Below, in pieces: positions 7,618-15,662 of a stretch of DNA of 38,582 nucleotides; the stretch's first letter is position 1; every line of letters begins with the position of its first letter. The notes under the pieces are model-generated. The model saw only the letters and a program-made list of their open reading frames with translations, had not been told where the DNA came from and made no database searches. This stretch comes from RGIG1840 sp964626795 (GTDB lineage: Bacteria; Bacillota_I; Bacilli_A; RF39; UBA660): positions 1-38,582 of the forward strand of contig CAZVIQ010000003.1 in assembly GCA_964626795.1 (NCBI GenBank), written 5' to 3'. A program made the position numbers and the translations under genes.

Positions 7618-10218
7618 GTGAGAAATAATATTAAACTAGGACTTAACAGTATTGAAGTAGTAAAATCAAGAGAAAAAAATGGTACAAACGAACTATTAAA
7701 ACACAAAAAAAATCACTTTTTAAAACTGCTTATTGAATCTCTTAACGATCCAATAATAAAAATACTATTGATTGCTCTTGGTATAAAAGTAGCTTTCCTA
7801 TTTAAAAACACAGATATTTATGAAACTATAGGGATACTTATCGCGATATTTCTAGCTTCATTTATTTCTTCTATAAGTGAATACGGAAGTGAAAAAGCAT
7901 TTGAAAAACTAGATGAAGAGAATGCAAAGATAAGATGCAGGGTAAAAAGAGAAGGAGAGAAACAAAGCATTCCGATTGATGAAGTAGTAGTGGGAGATGT
8001 GGTCATACTTGAATCTGGTGATAAAATCCCTGCTGATGGAATACTTATTGAAAAAGAAATTTCGGTAGATGAGTCAAGTCTTACTGGTGAAACAGCAGAA
8101 AAATATAAAAGATTTGACATGGATAACAAAGTATTCAGAGGATCAGTTGTTACCAGTAAAGAAGGCACGATGGTGGTAACAAGTGTTGGAAATAATACCT
8201 TTTATGGTTCTCTTGCAACCAGTATACAAGAAAAAACACCAGAAAGTCCTTTAAAGAAAAGACTTAGAGAACTTGCCAAAAGTATAAGTAGAATTGGATA
8301 TACCGGTGCTTTTTTAGTAATGTTTTCGTATCTCTTTAATGTAATTTTCATTAAAAATAATTTTGAACTAGATAAAATTGTTTCTATGATAAGCAATGCC
8401 TCAACTATTATTCCTCATCTTTTTTATGCTTTAACTCTTGGAGTCACTATTATAGTCGTGGCAGTACCAGAAGGGCTGCCTATGATGATTACTTTAGTTC
8501 TTTCTTCAAATATGAATAAAATGATTAAAAGTAATGTTCTTGTACGTAAACTTGTTGGAATAGAAACTGCTGGTAGTCTGAATATATTATTTACTGATAA
8601 AACAGGAACTTTAACCGAAGGAAAATTAAAGGTAGTAAAGATTTTAACTTCATTTGGAAAAGAAGTGTCTTCAATAAAAGAACTTATAAAATATGAAAAG
8701 TATGAAGAAATATTAAAACTTTCAATGGTTTATAATAATGCAAGTTATTTTACTTCAAAAGGTAATGCAATGGGAGGAAATATCACTGATAGAGCAATTC
8801 TAGAATTTGCTACTAACGATGATAAAAGCAAATATAAAATACTCGATTCAACCCCGTTTGATAGTAAAAATAGATATTCAAGTACTACTATAAACTATAA
8901 TCTTAATACTACTTTTTTTAAAGGAGCGTATGAAATAATCTTAGATAAATGTTACTGGTTTTATGATGAAGAAGGAAATAAAAAAATATTAAAAAATAAG
9001 CAAAAGTTTTTAGATAATATAAAAAAATATACTGAAAGTGGTATCAGAGTTCTTGCGCTTGCTTCTTCCAGTACAATTAAAATGGAAAGTCTCACTTTAA
9101 TAGGACTTGTTTTAATAAAAGATGAAATTAGAAAAGATGCTAAAAAAGGTGTAGAACTTGTAAAAAACGCAGGAATAGATGTAGTAATGCTTACGGGCGA
9201 TGCCAAAGAAACAGCTCTAGCAATTGCTAAAGAAGTTGGTTTAGTAGAGACAAGTTTTGATTTAGTAATCACTAGTGATGAATTATCTAAAATGGATGAT
9301 GAAGAAGTAAAATCCAAAATACATCGAATTAAAGTAGTCGCTAGAAGTCTTCCTCAAGATAAAAACAGACTTGTATGTCTTGCTCAAGAAATTGATCAAG
9401 TAGTCGGTATGACAGGTGATGGAGTAAATGATGCCCCAGCTTTAAAAAAAGCAAATGTTGGATTTGCTATGGGAAGTGGAACTGAAGTTGCTAAAGAAGT
9501 GTCAGATATAATTATTCTAGATGATAACTTTCTTTCAATAAGTAAAGCAATATTATTTGGAAGAACAATATTCAAAAGTATTAGAAAATTTATAATATTT
9601 CAGCTAACTGTAAATGTTTGTGCAGTAACTTTGTCTATACTTGGTCCATTTATTGGAGTAATTGATCCGGTAACAGTTATACAAATGCTTTGGATTAATA
9701 TGGTTATGGATTCATTAGCCGCACTTGCATTTGCTTATGAACCTCCTTTACTGGAATATATGAATGAACCTCCGAAATCTAAAGACGAACCAATAATGAA
9801 TAGATATATGAAAAGTACAATAATATTTTCAGGACTTTATTCTTCAATAATCTGTATTTTGTTTTTAAAACTTCCCTTTATTCATTCGATTTACAGAATA
9901 GATAACAATGATAAGTATATAATGACAGCTTTTTTTGGACTTTTTATATTCCTTGCCATATTCAACGCATTTAATGCAAGAACATATAGAATTAACATAC
10001 TTTCTAAAATATCAAAAAATAAAGTGTTTTTAGTAGTAATATCATTCATTGTTATGATTCAGATTTTACTTATATATTATGGAGGTGAAATATTTAGGAC
10101 AACTGGTCTTACATTAATTGAATTCCAAATAATGATATTAATTGCATTTACTATAGTTCCTGCAGATTTTATAAGAAAAATAATTTGGAGAAATAAGGGA
10201 TACTATAGAGGAGTATAA
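7618..10218 (+). CDS. P-type calcium-translocating ATPase (P2B/PMCA-like)
   Basis: This 866-residue ion pump uses ATP to export Ca2+ across the membrane. It shows the actuator motif TGE (156-158), PEGLP in TM4 (284-288), the phosphorylation site DKTGT (Asp327), a KGA-type nucleotide site, the TGD hinge and GDGVNDAP. TM5 contains QLTVN and TM6 contains WINMVMDSLAALAFAYEPP, the pattern of plasma-membrane-type (P2B) pumps with a single Ca2+ site rather than SERCA. The start is GTG with GGAGG 8 nt upstream. No C-terminal calmodulin-like extension is present, as expected for bacteria. It is transcribed alone, divergently from the glycosyltransferase gene, and ends in a bidirectional hairpin. Confidence 0.93.
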   Translation: MRNNIKLGLNSIEVVKSREKNGTNELLKHKKNHFLKLLIESLNDPIIKILLIALGIKVAFLFKNTDIYETIGILIAIFLASFISSISEYGSEKAFEKLDEENAKIRCRVKREGEKQSIPIDEVVVGDVVILESGDKIPADGILIEKEISVDESSLTGETAEKYKRFDMDNKVFRGSVVTSKEGTMVVTSVGNNTFYGSLATSIQEKTPESPLKKRLRELAKSISRIGYTGAFLVMFSYLFNVIFIKNNFELDKIVSMISNASTIIPHLFYALTLGVTIIVVAVPEGLPMMITLVLSSNMNKMIKSNVLVRKLVGIETAGSLNILFTDKTGTLTEGKLKVVKILTSFGKEVSSIKELIKYEKYEEILKLSMVYNNASYFTSKGNAMGGNITDRAILEFATNDDKSKYKILDSTPFDSKNRYSSTTINYNLNTTFFKGAYEIILDKCYWFYDEEGNKKILKNKQKFLDNIKKYTESGIRVLALASSSTIKMESLTLIGLVLIKDEIRKDAKKGVELVKNAGIDVVMLTGDAKETALAIAKEVGLVETSFDLVITSDELSKMDDEEVKSKIHRIKVVARSLPQDKNRLVCLAQEIDQVVGMTGDGVNDAPALKKANVGFAMGSGTEVAKEVSDIIILDDNFLSISKAILFGRTIFKSIRKFIIFQLTVNVCAVTLSILGPFIGVIDPVTVIQMLWINMVMDSLAALAFAYEPPLLEYMNEPPKSKDEPIMNRYMKSTIIFSGLYSSIICILFLKLPFIHSIYRIDNNDKYIMTAFFGLFIFLAIFNAFNARTYRINILSKISKNKVFLVVISFIVMIQILLIYYGGEIFRTTGLTLIEFQIMILIAFTIVPADFIRKIIWRNKGYYRGV

Positions 10219-10239
10219 AAAAATACTTTTACAAGTATT
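10215..10239 (-). terminator. Hairpin terminator shared by convergent genes, stop codon in loop
   Basis: Stem AATACTT/AAGTATT with a 4-nt loop. On the minus strand it is followed by at least seven T, so it terminates the 10229-10666 gene, whose TAA falls in the loop. On the plus strand the T-run is only moderate but it may also end the ATPase transcript. Confidence 0.65.
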
Positions 10240-10666
10240 CTTTAAGCTTTTTGATTTGATTTTGCTGAAATTCTAAATATGATTTTGCAAATTTTAATAC
10301 ATCTTTAGAAGTTTCTTTTTCAAAATCAGTTATCTTTTTATCAAGTTCGGTTGTCCCCATTATAAATCCTTGAATTAACATTCCTGCAATTTTAGAATCT
10401 GAATTATCCTTATCAATTTCTTTGCACATTGCATTATTAGCCATTAAGGAGCTCATTATATTGGTTTTATTACATTTAACTTTATTATTTTTTAAATGTT
10501 TTTTACATTCTTTAAAGAATTTTTCAAATTCATGAAGTTCAACTTCTAAAAGAGACTTAATCTTATTATCCTTATCATGTATTAATTTTATTAGATGCTT
10601 AGTTGATTTCAAACCCATATCTACGTTTTCATAAATCTGTAATAATAATTCGTTATTTTCTTTCAT
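10229..10666 (-). CDS. Hypothetical all-helical protein
   Basis: I do not recognise this 145-residue protein. The pattern is four long amphipathic helices (about 5-30, 38-55, 60-105, 110-145), compatible with a ferritin-like or DUF-type four-helix bundle, but no metal-binding ExxH pair is obvious. It is rich in Lys and Glu and has no signal peptide. I use the ATG at 10666, which has AGGTGA 5 nt upstream, rather than an in-frame GTG 9 nt earlier that is part of the ribosome site. The stop codon lies inside the terminator hairpin. Confidence 0.65.
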   Translation of the reverse strand: MKENNELLLQIYENVDMGLKSTKHLIKLIHDKDNKIKSLLEVELHEFEKFFKECKKHLKNNKVKCNKTNIMSSLMANNAMCKEIDKDNSDSKIAGMLIQGFIMGTTELDKKITDFEKETSKDVLKFAKSYLEFQQNQIKKLKEYL

Positions 10667-10721
10667 ATTATTCACCTATCAGTTATTATTGCCAAAAAAA
10701 ATAAAAATATGTGTCCAAAAA

Positions 10722-10750
10722 TTTACATATTTTGCGAAGTTTGATATAAT
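10722..10750 (+). promoter_or_regulatory. Promoter, TTTACA-17-TATAAT with TGA extension
   Basis: TTTACA (10722-10727) and TATAAT (10745-10750) are 17 nt apart, with TGA before the -10. The expected start near 10757 is only about 7 nt before the ATG at 10764, so this transcript would be nearly leaderless. Confidence 0.75.
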
Positions 10751-10763
10751 TTAATTGGTGATT

Positions 10764-11195
10764 ATGGTGAGGAAAAACTTAAAATATGGTTATTATTTAA
10801 TAACCGCGCTTTTTAGTATACTTACAGTTATAGAAATATTTATATATATGAAAATGTATTCAAATCTTTTAGGAGTAATTTATTTATACATTAATTTCTT
10901 TATATTCTTTATGCTTTATACAGTAAGTATAAATTATAATAAGGCAAATAAAAATATTAGATTCAGTAAAATCATATTATTAATTATATTGGGAATAATT
11001 TCCAGTTTTGTAGTATCCTTAATGATACCTTATTTTATTGATTATACAGATTCTTCGTTTGTATTTGAAGAAAAGGTATTCATAATAAGTAAAATATTCA
11101 AACCATTATTATATTTAGCATTAGGTTATTTTAGTTATCTAGAATATGATTTCAAATTTAAAAAAATAAGACTTATTTTCAGATTGTCAAGATAA
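10764..11195 (+). CDS. Hypothetical four-TM membrane protein
   Basis: I do not recognise this 143-residue protein. Four hydrophobic segments are visible (about residues 8-28, 34-56, 66-90 and 108-125), with basic residues at the N-terminus and a Lys/Arg-rich C-terminal tail, suggesting both ends are cytoplasmic. The start is uncertain: ATG at 10764 is the first ATG, with TTG and GTG codons 6-9 nt earlier that would lie at or before the predicted transcript start. No normal ribosome site fits, so translation may be nearly leaderless. It precedes the pilin-like cassette, which has its own promoter. Confidence 0.6.
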   Translation: MVRKNLKYGYYLITALFSILTVIEIFIYMKMYSNLLGVIYLYINFFIFFMLYTVSINYNKANKNIRFSKIILLIILGIISSFVVSLMIPYFIDYTDSSFVFEEKVFIISKIFKPLLYLALGYFSYLEYDFKFKKIRLIFRLSR

Positions 11196-11217
11196 AAATA
11201 ATTGCATTAGATAATAT

Positions 11218-11246
11218 TTGACATTTTTAGACAAATATGGTAAAAT
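11218..11246 (+). promoter_or_regulatory. Promoter of the coiled-coil/pilin-like genes
   Basis: A perfect TTGACA (11218-11223), 17-nt spacer ending in TGG, and TAAAAT (11241-11246). The expected start is near 11253, which leaves a leader of about 28 nt with AAGGGGG before the ATG at 11281. An in-frame TTG at 11218 is the -35 box itself and not a start codon. Confidence 0.8.
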
Positions 11247-11280
11247 AATGCACATAATTAAAGAAGGGGGAAAATTAATT

Positions 11281-12747
11281 ATGAATGAAGAAATAGTAAA
11301 AAGATTATTTGCAGAAGCAGAATCACTTTCGAAAAATTTAGTTCGTGTTGATAGTATTGTTTATGATAATCAACAAGAGTTAAATAATATAGAAGAGTTA
11401 TATGTTGCAGGTAAAATAGGAAAAAGTGATTATAAAAAAGAAAAAAGAAGACTACAAAATGTAATTAGTACTAAATCAGAAATATACAGAAGCTTGAGAG
11501 AAAGATTTGATCAAATAGAATCTGACTATAGCAAATATGAAAAAGACGCTAAGACTAAAAATGATAATCCAATAAAGCAAAGTGATTTTGAAATATATGA
11601 AAACGAATTGAGGGGTAAATATTTAAATACTGTAGAACAACAAGAACCTTCTAAGAAAAAGAAAGCGAATTACATTATACCGATAGCTGTAGTTGCTGCT
11701 ATTGCAATAGCATATACTTCATATGTAGCAGGAGCTAAAAGTCATGATGGTAATATCATTTCTATTTCTCAAAAGAAAGATGAAAAAGAAAGCGATACTG
11801 TAAAAGAAGAAAATAATACTGAAAATAGTGTAAAAGATTATAGTGCATATCCGTATATGAACGAAGAAAAGAAAAATTTTGAATCAAAGTATGGTAAATT
11901 AACAGATGCAACTGATGATGTACAGGTAGAAAGAATTGCACGAGGATATTATGAAGAATATTTCAAACAAAAATTAGATGAAATTGATAGAGTAGTATCG
12001 AGAAGTGGTAATAAAAATAATCCGATATATAGAAAACAGTGTACTATTGAAAACTTATCTAATATAATCAGGATGAGAAATAATGTTTTACCTAAAGAAG
12101 ATGGTGTTGAAATATATGATAGAGATAAAACATTATTTAACTATTATTCACAAATGTATAATGAATTATTTTGTAATATGCCAGCTAACATTGATTACTT
12201 CAGTGAAGTAGGATTTATTCCTTCATCATTTATGTTACTATCTAATTCAGAAGAACAAGAATTTTCAATGATGTTTGATGAAGATTATAAAGATATTGCA
12301 GATGCAAGAAATGGTAAATATAAATACAATGTTGAAGAATCTATTGCAAAGCTTGGCGAGCATCTAAGAGATAGACTTTTACTTAGAGGTCTTAATGGTG
12401 AAATGACTCCTTGGAATCTAAAAGGTAATAGATATGCTTTAATTCAAGATGCTATGCGAAAATTTAGTGCTTACGTTATATCTTGGCAGTTATCTGGACA
12501 AAAAGGAAAACTAAACGCAGGGCACGCTGTATGTATACCGGTATGTGATAATTATAATACAAAAGAAAAAGAAATATGGAGTGTTACAAAAATATATGAA
12601 GCTATTGAAGATGGCGAATATAACGATGTAATTGCTTATCTAAATGGTTCTGAACCAAATGAAGAGCCGATAGGTGTTCAATTTTTCTACGAACAAGATG
12701 AAAAATTCTATGAACAATATTATGGCAAATCATATACAAAGAAATAA
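11281..12747 (+). CDS. Single-pass membrane protein with cytoplasmic coiled coil
   Basis: I do not recognise this 488-residue protein. Residues ~1-125 are charged helices with heptad-like spacing (KSDYKKEKRRLQ, FDQIESDYSKYEK), a probable cytoplasmic coiled coil. After KKKKANY comes one membrane helix (about 132-152, Ala/Ile-rich) and a Lys/Glu/Ser linker. Residues ~195-488 form a soluble domain on the outside, with five cysteines and aromatic-rich segments (YAYPYMNEEKKNFE, WNLKGNRYALIQDAMRKF, QFFYEQDEKFYEQYYG). The ATG has AAGGGGG 9 nt upstream. The pilin-like gene follows after 21 nt with its own strong ribosome site, so both are probably one transcript; the outer domain could interact with the pilin-like protein. 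Function is inferred from context only. Confidence 0.7.
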   Translation: MNEEIVKRLFAEAESLSKNLVRVDSIVYDNQQELNNIEELYVAGKIGKSDYKKEKRRLQNVISTKSEIYRSLRERFDQIESDYSKYEKDAKTKNDNPIKQSDFEIYENELRGKYLNTVEQQEPSKKKKANYIIPIAVVAAIAIAYTSYVAGAKSHDGNIISISQKKDEKESDTVKEENNTENSVKDYSAYPYMNEEKKNFESKYGKLTDATDDVQVERIARGYYEEYFKQKLDEIDRVVSRSGNKNNPIYRKQCTIENLSNIIRMRNNVLPKEDGVEIYDRDKTLFNYYSQMYNELFCNMPANIDYFSEVGFIPSSFMLLSNSEEQEFSMMFDEDYKDIADARNGKYKYNVEESIAKLGEHLRDRLLLRGLNGEMTPWNLKGNRYALIQDAMRKFSAYVISWQLSGQKGKLNAGHAVCIPVCDNYNTKEKEIWSVTKIYEAIEDGEYNDVIAYLNGSEPNEEPIGVQFFYEQDEKFYEQYYGKSYTKK

Positions 12748-12768
12748 TGGAAAAGGGGGAGAATAATT

Positions 12769-14247
12769 ATGTATAGTAATAATAAAGGATTTAATTTAAT
12801 TGATATTTTAATAAAAATCATATTCTTTATACTATTCATATTTATATTAACATATTTATTTCCACAGGTAAAAGACTTACAGCCTTTCTATAATAATATA
12901 TTTAGAGAAAATATAAGTTATATGAAAGAAGCAGCTGAAAATCACTTTAATAATAATCTGCCGACTGAAATGGGTGAAACGAAAAAATTAACTTTAAAAG
13001 AAATGATAGATCAGAATCTGATAATACCATTTGTTGATAAAGATAATAATTCTTGTAACTTATATCAATCTTATGCAGAAATAATTAAAGTAAAAGAGGG
13101 TTATAAATTAAGAGTTAATCTAGTATGTAATAATGAATCTGATTTTATTGAAAGAACGCTTGGATGTAATAATTTCTGTGACGGAGTGAACTGTAAAAAC
13201 TTAGAAGATGCTTGTAAAAACTGTGATACTCCAAAAACTGAAACACCAAGTAATGGAAAATGTACTAGTGTAAATAATTTAGTATATTATCAATTTAAAA
13301 AATCAAACACTGAATTTAGTACTTCTTACTATTGTGAAGAAGGATATTCTTTAAGAGATAAAACATGTTATAGAACAGTTCAGACTGGAAGAATAAAGGG
13401 AACACCAGTATATGATCCTGATAAAACTACGATTACTTATGCAACTAGAATACCTGGAACGACTTATAAAGAATCTTTAGAAGTAATAAAAGTTGAAAAA
13501 TTAGTTCCTAATTCTGTAACTACAAGAGTATCATTAGGTAGAACTGAAACTGTTGTTCCTGGTGGAGTAAAAAGAGTATGTGATAGTTCAGGTACAACAA
13601 CTGAACAAGTATGTACAACAACAACTAAAACAGAAAGTTATAGTTGTAATTGTAAAGTAACTGAAATAAACGGAAAAGCTTCTACTACTTGTAGTACATG
13701 TACTAGGAGCGTACCAGTACAATCTTGTTCAAATGTAACTGTTTCTACTGGAGGAGGTTGTAGAGATGTACAACAACCTTCACATACTGAATATAGTTGT
13801 ACTTCAGAAGCAACAGGAAGCACAGGATCTGGTTCAAGCTTACAATGTTATAAAGATGTTATAACTACAGAATATGTTAAAGAAATAGTTAATGGCTGTC
13901 CTGCTGATGCAGATGGTTCAACTGGATCTGGAAACACATTACAATGTTATAAATTAAAAACAACAGCTGATACATTTAAATGTAATAATGCAAATGCAAC
14001 AAGAGTTGAAGATAAATGTTATCTAACAACACCAGGTGCATTTAAAGGATATACTTGCTCAGCTAACTATAAACAAGATGGAGACTACTGTTATTTAGAA
14101 ACAGAAGAATCTAAATCAGCAAATGTAGATACAAGTTCAAATACTAGTTGGTTATATGAATGGAGTACATTACAGTTTATGGATGGATGGACTCGAACAG
14201 GTCAAACTAAAACAGTTTCTACTGTTGTAAGTGTACCTTGTAAGTAA
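12769..14247 (+). CDS. Cysteine-rich type IV pilin-like surface protein
   Basis: The N-terminus KG/FNLIDILIKI followed by a long hydrophobic helix looks like a class III prepilin signal: cleavage after Gly7 would leave Phe1, with Asp instead of the usual Glu at mature position 5. A small pilin-like globular part (about 45-135: YMKEAAENHF, LTLKEMIDQNLI, a Cys pair) follows. Residues ~140-492 are an extended Thr/Ser/Gly-rich region; the whole protein has about 27 cysteines, all outside the membrane helix. Two copies of GSTGSGxxLQCYK show internal duplication. The protein probably sits on the cell surface with many disulfides. The gene follows the coiled-coil gene by 21 nt and precedes a membrane thioredoxin. 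No prepilin peptidase or assembly ATPase is in the window. Family and role are inference. Confidence 0.7.
   Translation: MYSNNKGFNLIDILIKIIFFILFIFILTYLFPQVKDLQPFYNNIFRENISYMKEAAENHFNNNLPTEMGETKKLTLKEMIDQNLIIPFVDKDNNSCNLYQSYAEIIKVKEGYKLRVNLVCNNESDFIERTLGCNNFCDGVNCKNLEDACKNCDTPKTETPSNGKCTSVNNLVYYQFKKSNTEFSTSYYCEEGYSLRDKTCYRTVQTGRIKGTPVYDPDKTTITYATRIPGTTYKESLEVIKVEKLVPNSVTTRVSLGRTETVVPGGVKRVCDSSGTTTEQVCTTTTKTESYSCNCKVTEINGKASTTCSTCTRSVPVQSCSNVTVSTGGGCRDVQQPSHTEYSCTSEATGSTGSGSSLQCYKDVITTEYVKEIVNGCPADADGSTGSGNTLQCYKLKTTADTFKCNNANATRVEDKCYLTTPGAFKGYTCSANYKQDGDYCYLETEESKSANVDTSSNTSWLYEWSTLQFMDGWTRTGQTKTVSTVVSVPCK
13816..13953 (+). repeat. Duplicated Cys-containing module in the pilin-like protein
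   Basis: Two in-frame copies encode GSTGSG-x2-LQCYK (13816-13854 and 13915-13953), 99 nt apart. The DNA around LQCYK is nearly identical in both, so this is a recent-looking internal duplication. Confidence 0.75.
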
Positions 14248-14253
14248 AATTTT

Positions 14254-14282
14254 AAAAGATTAGATCAATTCTAATCTTTTTT
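14254..14282 (+). terminator. Rho-independent terminator after the pilin-like gene
   Basis: Perfect 10-bp stem AAAAGATTAG/CTAATCTTTT with a 7-nt loop, leading into six T in total. It separates the pilin-like gene from the thioredoxin gene, so the latter probably has its own, less obvious, promoter. Confidence 0.8.
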
Positions 14283-14334
14283 ACTTGTATTTTTTCTTTA
14301 AAAATTATAGAATTATAAGTAGAAAGGTGGTAAA

Positions 14335-14823
14335 ATGAAAAAATTTTGGAATAAATACAAAGGTACGATTATAGTAATAGTTTTACTAGTTTTATTTGTA
14401 CTATTATCAGTATTAACAGAGTCAGGAAATAAGAAAAGTTCTAAAGATGATATAGAATTATCTAAATTAACAGAAGAGACTAAAGCATGGGTTGATGCAA
14501 CAGAATCTGATGAATATATTGTTACAGTTTTGGCTCAGACAACATGTAGTCATTGTATTAAATACAAGCCTGTTATAGAAGGCTTACAAAGCGAATATGG
14601 CTTTAAACTATATTGGTATGAAGTAGATGAAGTTTATAACACTGAGGGAAGAAGCGAAGACTACGAAGCTATAATTGGATATTATGATTTAAAAGATTAT
14701 ACTGGTACTCCGCATACATATATAACTCGTAATGGTGAATTGTTAGTTGAAAATAGTGGTGCTATAACTGATAAAGAATCTTTAAAAGAATTCTTAATAA
14801 CAAATAAAGTAATAAGTGAATAA
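14335..14823 (+). CDS. Membrane-anchored thioredoxin-fold protein
   Basis: This 162-residue protein has a basic N-terminus, one membrane helix (about 11-29) and an outward thioredoxin domain. The active-site motif is CSHC (Cys71, Cys74) within TTCSHCIKYKPV, and the cis-proline loop is TGTPH (Pro126). The fold and topology are those of extracytoplasmic thiol-disulfide proteins (DsbA/ResA/BdbA-like). Directly upstream lies a surface protein with about 27 cysteines, so a role in forming or correcting its disulfides is a good inference. No DsbB/CcdA-type partner is nearby. AAAGGTGG precedes the ATG. The gene stands between two terminators and is a single transcript. Confidence 0.85.
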   Translation: MKKFWNKYKGTIIVIVLLVLFVLLSVLTESGNKKSSKDDIELSKLTEETKAWVDATESDEYIVTVLAQTTCSHCIKYKPVIEGLQSEYGFKLYWYEVDEVYNTEGRSEDYEAIIGYYDLKDYTGTPHTYITRNGELLVENSGAITDKESLKEFLITNKVISE

Positions 14824-14824
14824 G

Positions 14825-14847
14825 CTAAAGAGAAATCTTTAGTTTTT
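14825..14847 (+). terminator. Rho-independent terminator after the thioredoxin gene
   Basis: Stem CTAAAG/CTTTAG with a 6-nt loop, followed by five T, one nucleotide past the stop codon. Confidence 0.75.
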
Positions 14848-14857
14848 CTTTGTTTTA

Positions 14858-14866
14858 TGGTATTAT
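14858..14866 (+). promoter_or_regulatory. Extended -10 upstream of exonuclease III
   Basis: TGGTATTAT. The expected start near 14873 gives a leader of about 18 nt with AGGAG. The -35 position would fall in the preceding terminator and shows no good match. Confidence 0.45.
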
Positions 14867-14890
14867 AAAAGTGTAGTAGGAGATAGGAAT

Positions 14891-15643
14891 ATGAAATTAA
14901 TATCATGGAATGTTGCAGGATTAAGAGCCTGTTTAAATAAAGGATTTGCTGATTTTTTTTACAAAATAGATGCTGATGTTTTTTGTGTTCAGGAAGTAAA
15001 AGCAGAAAGGCATCAGATAATGTTTGAACCTTTTGGTTATTATGAGTATTTATATCCTGCAGAAAAGAAAGGATACTCAGGTACGCTTATTTATTCTAAG
15101 CAGGAACCAATTTCTGTTAAGTATGGTATAGGAATTGAAAAACACGATCATGAGGGTAGAGTAATAACAGTTGAATTTGAAAAATTCTATGTAATTACTG
15201 TATATGTTCCTAATGTAAAAAGGGATTTATCAAGATTAGAATATAGAATGGAATGGGAAGATGACTTTGTAAGTTTTCTTAAAGAACTTGAAAAAACTAA
15301 ACCTGTCGTGGTGTGTGGTGATTTTAATGTTGCGCATAATGAAATAGATATCAGAAATTCAAAACAAAATATAGGTAATGCAGGTTTTACTTATGAAGAA
15401 AGAGAAAAGTTTTCTAATTTGCTGTCAAATGGATTTATAGATACATTTAGACACTTATATCCTGAAAAGGTAGAATACAGCTGGTGGAGTTATATAGGTA
15501 ACTCCAGACTTAATAATGTAGGCTGGAGAATAGACTATTTCATTATATCTAAAAAATTAAAAACTAAACTTAAAAATGCAACTATATATACAGAAGTAAC
15601 TGGAAGCGATCATTGTCCAGTAGGAATTGAAATAGAAGAATGA
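14891..15643 (+). CDS. exoA: Exodeoxyribonuclease III (AP endonuclease)
   Basis: This 250-residue enzyme cleaves DNA at abasic sites and trims 3' ends in base excision repair. It shows the family motifs in order: SWNVAGLRA (about 5-13, with the catalytic Asn), CVQEVK (about 32-37, metal-binding Glu), SGTLIYSK, VITVYVPN, GDFNVAH (about 143-149), WRIDYF and the terminal GSDHCPV with the catalytic Asp-His. Length is normal for the Bacillus ExoA/Neisseria NExo type. The ATG follows AGGAGATAGGA. The next gene begins 19 nt after its stop and may be read through. An OGG1-type glycosylase elsewhere in the window acts in the same pathway. Confidence 0.95.
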   Translation: MKLISWNVAGLRACLNKGFADFFYKIDADVFCVQEVKAERHQIMFEPFGYYEYLYPAEKKGYSGTLIYSKQEPISVKYGIGIEKHDHEGRVITVEFEKFYVITVYVPNVKRDLSRLEYRMEWEDDFVSFLKELEKTKPVVVCGDFNVAHNEIDIRNSKQNIGNAGFTYEEREKFSNLLSNGFIDTFRHLYPEKVEYSWWSYIGNSRLNNVGWRIDYFIISKKLKTKLKNATIYTEVTGSDHCPVGIEIEE

Positions 15644-15662
15644 TATTAGGTAGGTGGTATGA

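Noticed and set aside
7818..9317. Minus-strand Ser/Ile-rich frames inside the calcium ATPase gene
   Set aside because: Antisense shadows of a well-recognised gene, without ribosome sites or family features.
11218..11280. N-terminal extension of the coiled-coil protein starting at TTG 11218
   Set aside because: That TTG is part of the -35 box TTGACA; the ATG at 11281 has a strong ribosome site.
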